The notes under the pieces: generated by a model
Databases searched by the model: none
Told to the model about the DNA's origin: nothing
Seen by the model: only the letters and a program-made list of their open reading frames with translations
Part shown: in pieces, positions 6,350-10,972 of the stretch
Layout: each line of letters begins with the position of its first letter
How positions within the stretch are numbered: position 1 is the first letter of the stretch
Position numbers and translations under genes: made by a program
NCBI GenBank assembly: GCA_938042205.1
Contig: CALIRS010000170.1
Location: forward strand, 1-10,972
Source: an uncultured bacterium
GTDB taxonomy: Bacteria > Actinomycetota > Aquicultoria > SKW223
Length of the DNA stretch: 10,972 nucleotides
Direction of reading: 5' to 3'

Positions 6350-7333
6350 ATGTACTACCCAACTTTAAGAATGAGACGCTTGCGTCGCAATGAGAACCTG
6401 AGGAGGATGATCAGAGAGAATAGACTTTCAGTCGATGATCTTATTTATCCTCTTTTTGTGGTGCCGGGAAGAAATATTAAGGAGGAAGTACCATCAATGC
6501 CCGGCGTTTTTCGAGTTTCAATAGATGAACTGGTTAAAGAGGTTGAAGAAGTAGCTGCTCTTGAAATACCTGCAGTTATCCTTTTCGGAATTCCTGAAAA
6601 GAAAGATGAAGCGGCTTCAGGAGCTTATGATGAAGAGGGAATCATTCAGAAGGCGCTCCGGGAACTTAAGAAAAATGTACCAGACGTGATACTTATCACA
6701 GATGTGTGCCTTTGTGAGTATACAAGTCACGGTCATTGCGGAATTATAAAGGATGGCGAGGTTAATAACGATATTACCCTGGAAATACTCGCTCAAACTG
6801 CAGTGTCGCATGTAGATGCCGGGGCAGACATGGTAGCGCCATCGGATATGATGGATGGTAGGGTAGCGGCCATTAGATCTTCTCTTGACGAAAATGGTTA
6901 CAAAGACATTCCCATCATGGCTTATTCCGCGAAATATGCTTCTGCATTCTACGGCCCCTTCAGAGAAGCTGCAGAATCTACTCCTCAGTTCGGTGATAGA
7001 AGGGGTTACCAGATGGATCCTCCTAATGTGCTTGAAGCACTTCGGGAAGTTGAGCTTGATATTGAGGAAGGGGCAGACATTGTAATGGTTAAACCTGCCC
7101 TGGCTTTCATGGATGTGATTCGCCAGGTGAAAGATGAATTTGGCTATCCAACTGCGGCATACAACGTTTCTGGTGAATATTCAATGGTAAAAGCGGCAGC
7201 GCTCAAGGGCTGGATTGATGAAAAGAAGATTGTTCGAGAAATACTCATTGGATTAAAGCGTGCTGGTGCTGACCTCATTCTTACTTATCACGCTAAGGAT
7301 GCCGCCAGATGGCTTAAAGAGGGCTGGATCTAA
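6350..7333 (+). CDS. hemB: Porphobilinogen synthase (delta-aminolevulinate dehydratase)
   Basis: Condenses two 5-aminolevulinate molecules to porphobilinogen, the shared precursor of haem, siroheme and cobalamin. The 327-residue length is typical. Cys120, Cys122 and Cys130 in DVCLCEYTSHGHCG form the zinc-binding cysteine set, so this is a zinc-type rather than a cysteine-free magnesium-type enzyme. The two active-site lysines are Lys195 (AYSAKYAS) and Lys248 (VMVKPALAF), the latter being the usual Schiff-base lysine. YYPTLRMRRLRRN at the start is the standard N-terminal arm. A strong ribosome-binding site, AGGGAGGAG at 6336-6344, fixes the ATG at 6350. The haem-synthase-like radical SAM gene follows after 69 bp, so the two steps are probably co-expressed, with the intermediate steps encoded elsewhere. 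Confidence 0.97.
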   Translation: MYYPTLRMRRLRRNENLRRMIRENRLSVDDLIYPLFVVPGRNIKEEVPSMPGVFRVSIDELVKEVEEVAALEIPAVILFGIPEKKDEAASGAYDEEGIIQKALRELKKNVPDVILITDVCLCEYTSHGHCGIIKDGEVNNDITLEILAQTAVSHVDAGADMVAPSDMMDGRVAAIRSSLDENGYKDIPIMAYSAKYASAFYGPFREAAESTPQFGDRRGYQMDPPNVLEALREVELDIEEGADIVMVKPALAFMDVIRQVKDEFGYPTAAYNVSGEYSMVKAAALKGWIDEKKIVREILIGLKRAGADLILTYHAKDAARWLKEGWI

Positions 7334-7348
7334 AAAGTAATCGAATTT

Positions 7349-7363
7349 CTATAATTTTTATAG
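7349..7363 (+). promoter_or_regulatory. Possible internal promoter/palindrome before the radical SAM gene
   Basis: CTATAA and TTATAG are perfect arms around TTT, and the left arm contains a perfect TATAAT at 7350-7355. There is no convincing -35 hexamer 17 bp upstream, since that falls in the end of hemB. The palindrome is too weak to be a terminator. It could give a secondary promoter inside the operon or be simple AT-rich filler. Confidence 0.25.
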
Positions 7364-7402
7364 TATATTTGTTTCAGGTTTCAAATAGATGGGGGATTTC
7401 TA

Positions 7403-8530
7403 ATGATTGATAAAGCGACCATGATGCCAGGTGGCAGTGCAAGCGGAGGAGCACCTCCTTTAAGGATGATTGCCTGGGAAGTTACTCGAGCATGCAACCT
7501 GGTTTGTGTTCACTGTAGGGCAGAAGCAATTTGTGAACCACCTCCGGGAGAATGGACAACTGAGGAAGCATACGGTTTCCTTGACCAGGTAGCTTCCTTT
7601 GCAAAACCAGTAATTATTCTTACCGGTGGAGATCCGATGATGAGAAAAGACATCTGGGATATTGCCCGGCATGGAACTGATTTGGGTTTAAGGATGGTCA
7701 TCAGCCCAAACGGTACGCTAATTACTCCTGATACTCCGCAGGAGATAAAAAATGCCGGGATTATGAGAGTTTCTATAAGCATTGATGGTTCTTCTGCAGA
7801 AAGTCACGATAAGTTCAGAGGTGTGCCAGGTGCTTTTGAGGGTGCAATGCGCGGTATAAGCTACCTTCGCGACGCTGGTATTGGTTTTCAAATAAATACT
7901 ACTGTAACTAAACACAATATTGGTGACCTCGAGGGATTGCTTTCACTTGTACAAAAGATAGGTGCTGAAGCCTGGCACGTTTTCTTATTGGTTCCCACAG
8001 GGCGCGCTAAAGATATGAAAGATCAGGAAATTACACCTGAGCAGTATGAAGAGACATTGAACTGGCTTTACGAAGTTCAGAGGGATGCAAAAATTTATGT
8101 TAAACCAACCTGCGCACCCCATTATTACCGGATATACAGACAAAGGGCTAAAAAAGATGGTTTACCTCTTGAGCCAAAAACTCAAAGTCATGGTCTTCAG
8201 TCAATGACCAGAGGTTGCCTTGGCGGAATCACCTTTATGTTTGTATCTCATATGGGAGACGCCTATCCTTGCGGATATCTGGAAGCCCCTGGTGGAAATG
8301 TGAGAAAACTCGGCGTTGAAAAAGTCTGGAAAGAATCAGAAGTTTTCAAAAGGTTGAGGGATTATGCTCAACTTGAAGGTCGATGCGGTGCCTGTGAATA
8401 CGTACGCATTTGTGGTGGATGTCGGGCGCGCGCCAATGCTATTCATGGTGATTATATGGCTGAAGAGCCGTATTGTGTTTACGAGCCAAAGAAAATGAAG
8501 CTTATGGAGAAATCAAGGGGAAGACCTTAA
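7403..8530 (+). CDS. ahbD: Radical SAM/SPASM protein, probable haem b synthase AhbD
   Basis: Protein of 375 residues with the radical-SAM triad Cys31, Cys35, Cys38 in WEVTRACNLVCVHCRAE, a TGGDPMM segment that takes the role of the GGEP motif, and SISIDG. The C-terminal SPASM-like region has Cys272, Cys290, Cys328, Cys331, Cys337, Cys340 and Cys358, enough for at least one auxiliary 4Fe-4S cluster. AhbD removes two propionate carboxyls from Fe-coproporphyrin III to give haem b, the last step of the siroheme-dependent route in sulfate reducers and methanogens. The assignment rests on recalled family features (AWEVTR..CNL, LVPTGR, GCLGG...PCGYLE, CGGCRARA) and on hemB upstream. AhbC/NirJ-type proteins usually have a different lead-in (VVWNMTRRCNL). 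A peptide-modifying SPASM enzyme is the main alternative; no short precursor-peptide gene is adjacent. GGGGGA at 7391-7396 is a good ribosome-binding site; folP follows after 19 bp. Confidence 0.78.
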   Translation: MIDKATMMPGGSASGGAPPLRMIAWEVTRACNLVCVHCRAEAICEPPPGEWTTEEAYGFLDQVASFAKPVIILTGGDPMMRKDIWDIARHGTDLGLRMVISPNGTLITPDTPQEIKNAGIMRVSISIDGSSAESHDKFRGVPGAFEGAMRGISYLRDAGIGFQINTTVTKHNIGDLEGLLSLVQKIGAEAWHVFLLVPTGRAKDMKDQEITPEQYEETLNWLYEVQRDAKIYVKPTCAPHYYRIYRQRAKKDGLPLEPKTQSHGLQSMTRGCLGGITFMFVSHMGDAYPCGYLEAPGGNVRKLGVEKVWKESEVFKRLRDYAQLEGRCGACEYVRICGGCRARANAIHGDYMAEEPYCVYEPKKMKLMEKSRGRP

Positions 8531-8549
8531 GTTTTTAAAGCATCCAAAG

Positions 8550-9770
8550 ATGGGGTTTTTGAGAAGAAATCCAGTTTATCTAATACGAACTGAGAATGAA
8601 TTTTGCTCAAAGTTTAACATTTCCGAATTGGACTTCATCCATACGATTTCCTTTCCCTGCTTTGTCGTTGAAATGCTTCTTCTTGAAGAAGAACTTACCA
8701 TCGTAGAAACGCTTTCCGAAATGGGTTTTCATCTTTTTGAAGAAAAGTCTGAAAGTATTGATCTCTCTTTCTACGGAAAAGATGGGCTGAATTACTGGCG
8801 GACATTTTTGTTTCTTTCCGAGGGCGAGGTAGAAAGACTAAGCTCACTGGCACCTGGAGAAAAAGCACCTGAACTCGCATTTGGTGTTTCTGAATCGGTA
8901 AGAAACTTTTTACGCCAGCCCGCTGCAATTGAAATTAATGGTAAAAAATTTGATCTTTCTCAAGGACCTTTGATTATGGGTATTTTAAATGTCACTCCTG
9001 ACTCTTTCTATGGAGGAAGCAGAGTTCAGACACTGGAAAAAGCTATAGAGAGAGCGCGTATAATGGTTGAAGACGGAGCAGATATCCTCGATGTAGGTGG
9101 TCAGTCCACCCGTCCGGGATCAGAAATGATTTCTGCAGAAGAAGAACTTAAGAGGGTGATTCCAGTGATTAAGGAGCTGAAAAAGGCATTCGAAGTTCCG
9201 ATTTCTGTAGATACTTTTTACCCTGAAGTAGCAGGAAAAGCACTTGAAGCAGGAGCTTCTCTCGTGAATGACGTTTTCGGATTTCGCTTTTCCGGGATGG
9301 TTGAATTCCTTGCTCAGGAAAGGGTACCGGCTGTTCTTATGCATATGAAAGGGGATAGCCCGAAGACTATGCAAGAAAATCCTTATTACTCAGACGTAAT
9401 TGCTGAGATTTCTGCATTTTTTAATGAAAGAATTGATAACTTCGAAAAGGTAGGTGGAGATGTCGAGAAATTGATTCTTGATCCGGGAATTGGTTTTGGT
9501 AAACGTTATGAAGACAATCTCGAAATTATCGGAAATCTGAACACTTTTAAAGTGTTTGGGCGGCCAATTCTTGTCGGGCATTCAAGAAAGTCATTCATCG
9601 GAATTGCTCTTAAAGGCCTTCCGCCTGAGGAAAGACTTGAAGGAACGCTTTCGGCAGGCGCAATTGCTATTCTTTATGGAGCGAACATTTTAAGAGTTCA
9701 CGATGTTAAAGAGGCAAAACGGGCTGCGGACCTGGCATTTGAGATAAAAAAGAAAGGAGCCAAATGTTAA
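8550..9770 (+). CDS. folP: Dihydropteroate synthase with N-terminal extension
   Basis: Joins 6-hydroxymethyl-dihydropterin diphosphate and p-aminobenzoate to form 7,8-dihydropteroate, the step blocked by sulfonamides. At 406 residues it is longer than the usual 260-290. The catalytic barrel covers about 140-406: GILNVTPDSF (pterin loop, Asn147), DVGGQSTRPG (from Asp181, with Gln where many have Glu), SVDTF, LVNDV, VLMHMKG, LDPGIGFGK, GHSRKS (343-348, phosphate-binding Arg/Lys) and a final RVHDV. Residues 1 to about 130 form an extra domain with alternating strands and helices and no catalytic motif. I recall similar extensions in FolP of other anaerobes, function unknown. The ribosome-binding site is weak. 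The stop codon directly abuts the folK ATG, so the two are very likely translated together. Confidence 0.95.
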   Translation: MGFLRRNPVYLIRTENEFCSKFNISELDFIHTISFPCFVVEMLLLEEELTIVETLSEMGFHLFEEKSESIDLSFYGKDGLNYWRTFLFLSEGEVERLSSLAPGEKAPELAFGVSESVRNFLRQPAAIEINGKKFDLSQGPLIMGILNVTPDSFYGGSRVQTLEKAIERARIMVEDGADILDVGGQSTRPGSEMISAEEELKRVIPVIKELKKAFEVPISVDTFYPEVAGKALEAGASLVNDVFGFRFSGMVEFLAQERVPAVLMHMKGDSPKTMQENPYYSDVIAEISAFFNERIDNFEKVGGDVEKLILDPGIGFGKRYEDNLEIIGNLNTFKVFGRPILVGHSRKSFIGIALKGLPPEERLEGTLSAGAIAILYGANILRVHDVKEAKRAADLAFEIKKKGAKC

Positions 9771-10277
9771 ATGCGTTGCTATCTTTCTCTTGGTACCAAT
9801 CTCGGAGATAGGCTTGAGAATTTAAGAAAGGCATGCCATTTGCTTAAGCAAAACGGTGTCAGGATTGAAAAAGTAAGCAGTGTTTACGAGACTTCACCCT
9901 GGGGAATAAAAGAACAGCCAGATTTTTACAATATTTGCCTGGAGATTAGTACAGACAATCCACCTGAAAAACTGCTGGAAATAATAAGAAACATCGAAGT
10001 AATTGTTGGACGAAGATCTCAATTTGAGAGGTATGGTCCGCGAGTAATTGATATTGATATAGTATTCTGTGAAGGAAATAAAGTGGATAAAAAAGAGTTA
10101 CAAATTCCTCATCCGAAAGCACATGAGCGTCCATTTGTGACGATTCCACTTTCCGAAATTGCACCGGAGCTAAAACTTCGGGGCAAAAAAGTTTCTTTGC
10201 TGGCAGTAAAACACCGCAAATTGAAAAGAGAAGGAGCGGTTCTTAAAAAAGTTTTTTTAAGTAAGTCACTTCTTTGA
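9771..10277 (+). CDS. folK: 6-hydroxymethyl-dihydropterin pyrophosphokinase
   Basis: Transfers diphosphate from ATP to 6-hydroxymethyl-7,8-dihydropterin, supplying the FolP substrate. The 168-residue length is normal. YLSLGTNLGDRLENL is the N-terminal signature, VYETSPWGIKEQPDFYN the substrate-binding loop, and ERYGPRVIDIDI the C-terminal signature, with magnesium ligands Asp94 and Asp96. HPKAHERPFVTIPLSEIAPEL completes the conserved core. The last 30 residues are lysine/arginine rich (KHRKLKREG) and not conserved in the family. The ATG directly follows the folP stop; the AAAGGAG at 9753-9759 lies within the end of folP, 11 bases upstream. No folB lies between, unlike the common folP-folB-folK order. 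Confidence 0.96.
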   Translation: MRCYLSLGTNLGDRLENLRKACHLLKQNGVRIEKVSSVYETSPWGIKEQPDFYNICLEISTDNPPEKLLEIIRNIEVIVGRRSQFERYGPRVIDIDIVFCEGNKVDKKELQIPHPKAHERPFVTIPLSEIAPELKLRGKKVSLLAVKHRKLKREGAVLKKVFLSKSLL

Positions 10278-10293
10278 TAAAATCGGGCAGAAA

Positions 10294-10323
10294 TGGTGGT
10301 GATCTTGAAAAAGACACCAACCA
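10294..10323 (+). ncRNA. Candidate pan RNA motif hairpin upstream of panB
   Basis: The RNA folds as TGGT-GGTG-A-TCTT, a GAAA tetraloop, then AAGA-CACC-A-ACCA. Twelve pairs in three 4-bp helices are interrupted only by single unpaired adenosines, A10302 on the 5' strand and A10319 on the 3' strand. From memory, the published pan motif is a stem-loop with two highly conserved bulged adenosines found upstream of panB, panC or panD, often in tandem. The gene downstream here is panB. The sequence consensus was not checked, and I do not see a clear second copy. The likely role is cis-regulation of panB. Confidence 0.6.
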
Positions 10324-10359
10324 GTGTGAAAAGGTCGTAAGATGAAATTGAAAAACCGC

Positions 10360-10410
10360 TTGGATCCTCGCCGGGGACTGAGACGGGGAATATTGCAAAA
10401 TCGGAGCCAA
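10360..10410 (+). ncRNA. Second structured element of the panB leader
   Basis: TTGG-A-TCC (10360-10367) can pair with GGA-G-CCAA (10403-10410): seven Watson-Crick pairs around one A/G mismatch, enclosing a 35-base loop that is G-rich on its 5' side. Its 3' strand runs directly into the 5' arm of the terminator, sharing two bases. TCCTCG at 10365-10370 could instead pair with CGAGGA (10422-10427) in the terminator's 3' arm. That makes it a plausible antiterminator segment. The fold is inferred by eye. Confidence 0.35.
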
Positions 10411-10435
10411 TCTTCCTCGTGCGAGGAAGATTTTT
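10409..10435 (+). terminator. Strong intrinsic terminator / attenuator before panB
   Basis: AATCTTCCTC pairs perfectly with GAGGAAGATT around a GTGC tetraloop (10-bp stem), followed by a T-run beginning at 10431. It lies between the folK stop and the panB ribosome-binding site GGAGG at 10441-10445, only six bases past its T-run. A terminator this close to the next start suggests controlled read-through into panB rather than a simple operon end. Confidence 0.8.
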
Positions 10436-10450
10436 AATCTGGAGGTAGTG

Positions 10451-10972
10451 ATGCCTGAAAAAAGAGTCACAGTAAGAACATTGAAAGAGATGAAGGGGAA
10501 AGGTGAAAAAATTGTTATGCTAACAGCTTACGATTTCACTACCGCAAGGCTTCTTGACGAAAGCGGTGTGGATGTGATTCTTGTTGGTGACTCACTCTCA
10601 AATGTGTTTCAGGGAAATGATACCACCCTTCCTGTAACCGTTGATGAAATGCTTTACCACACAAAGGTAGTTTCAAGAGCTGCAAGAAGAGCAATGGTTG
10701 TTGGAGATATGCCATTCCTAAGTTACCAGATTTCAGAAGAACAGGCTGTTTACAACGCCGGACGTTTCTTAAAAGAAGCAGGCGCTCAAGCAGTAAAGAT
10801 TGAGGGAGGGCAGGAGATGACATCACTTGTAAAAAAACTTACCGCTGTCGGAATTCCGGTAATGGGGCACATTGGACTTACTCCCCAGTCGGTACACCAG
10901 CTTGGCGGATACCGATTGACCGGAAAGCTTCCTGAGGAAGCGAAAAAGCTGATGGAAGATGCAATTTCACTT
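10451..10972 (+). CDS. panB: 3-methyl-2-oxobutanoate hydroxymethyltransferase, 5' part (runs off window)
   Basis: The first 174 codons of ketopantoate hydroxymethyltransferase, open to the window edge; the full protein is usually about 260-280 residues. It transfers a hydroxymethyl group from 5,10-methylene-tetrahydrofolate to 2-oxoisovalerate, the first committed step to pantothenate and coenzyme A. Family motifs are MLTAYDFTTARLLDESG, LVGDSLSNV (metal ligand Asp47), VVGDMPFLSY (metal ligand Asp86), AVKIEGG (Lys116, Glu118) and GHIGLTPQS (His140). GGAGG at 10441-10445 with five bases of spacing fixes the ATG. The enzyme's folate donor links it to folP-folK upstream, and the structured leader suggests its own control. 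panC or panD may follow beyond the window. Confidence 0.96.
   Translation, partial: MPEKRVTVRTLKEMKGKGEKIVMLTAYDFTTARLLDESGVDVILVGDSLSNVFQGNDTTLPVTVDEMLYHTKVVSRAARRAMVVGDMPFLSYQISEEQAVYNAGRFLKEAGAQAVKIEGGQEMTSLVKKLTAVGIPVMGHIGLTPQSVHQLGGYRLTGKLPEEAKKLMEDAISL

Noticed and set aside
7403..8530. RiPP cluster built around the radical SAM/SPASM gene
   Set aside because: There is no short precursor-like gene next to it (gaps are 69 and 19 bp), and the neighbours are haem and folate biosynthesis genes.
10371..10400. TPP riboswitch suggested by CTGAGAC in the panB leader
   Set aside because: The other obligatory THI-box blocks (the CCTGATCTGG-type segment and GCGTAGGGA) are absent and the gene downstream is panB.
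10291..10440. T-box leader suggested by GGTGGT followed by a terminator
   Set aside because: No T-box core (GGTGG-ACCGCG) or specifier-loop architecture is present, and the gene downstream is not amino-acid or tRNA related.
10278..10450. THF riboswitch, considered because folate genes are adjacent
   Set aside because: The gap lacks the conserved THF-aptamer blocks that I know, and the next gene is panB rather than a folate gene.
1177..10826. Open reading frames of 60-95 codons on the minus strand and in alternative + frames (for example 1177-1377, 3930-4160, 7510-7782, 10539-10826)
   Set aside because: All lie wholly or largely inside strongly supported genes, show no recognisable domain or ribosome-binding site, and are low-complexity or Cys/His/Ser-rich as expected of shadow frames.

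Overview
This is about 11 kb of bacterial DNA, AT-rich (roughly 40% GC by eye), with every recognisable gene on the + strand. It reads as a chromosomal stretch of an anaerobic, Gram-positive-like (monoderm) bacterium. Two secreted peptidoglycan hydrolases carry CWB2 cell-wall anchor repeats (type 2 cell-wall-binding repeats), a fold typical of Firmicutes and Actinobacteria. A radical-SAM haem synthase of the AhbD type points to the siroheme-dependent haem route used by anaerobes. The phylum cannot be fixed from this window.

Layout. Bases 1-455 are AT-rich intergenic DNA. Bases 456-4203 hold a cell-wall module: a SpoIID/LytB-type protein followed by an N-acetylmuramoyl-L-alanine amidase, each with an N-terminal catalytic part and three C-terminal CWB2 repeats. 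This resembles the Bacillus lytB-lytC pair with the domain order turned round. Bases 4261-5514 encode an NRAMP-family transporter whose two metal-site motifs are altered (DPSG in place of DPGN, ISPY in place of VMPH). It lies between short remnants that resemble ends of REP/Y1-transposase elements. Bases 5691-10277 look like one biosynthetic operon: pyrE (pyrimidines), hemB and ahbD (haem), folP and folK (folate). The 173-bp gap after folK holds a structured leader and a strong intrinsic terminator, then panB (pantothenate), which runs off the window.

How the genes connect. HemB makes porphobilinogen, and AhbD is the last step of the alternative haem pathway. FolK and FolP make 7,8-dihydropteroate for folate. 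PanB uses a folate one-carbon donor to make ketopantoate for coenzyme A. The folK-panB gap contains a GAAA-capped hairpin with two single bulged adenosines, which matches what I recall of the 'pan' RNA motif found upstream of pantothenate genes. The terminator just before the panB ribosome-binding site suggests transcription attenuation.

Non-coding highlights are the panB leader, promoter-like elements placed so that pyrE and the NRAMP gene would be transcribed from (or almost from) their own ATG, and a 25-base patch in the panB leader that resembles 16S rRNA with an internal deletion. I see no CRISPR array, tRNA, complete rRNA or intact mobile element.
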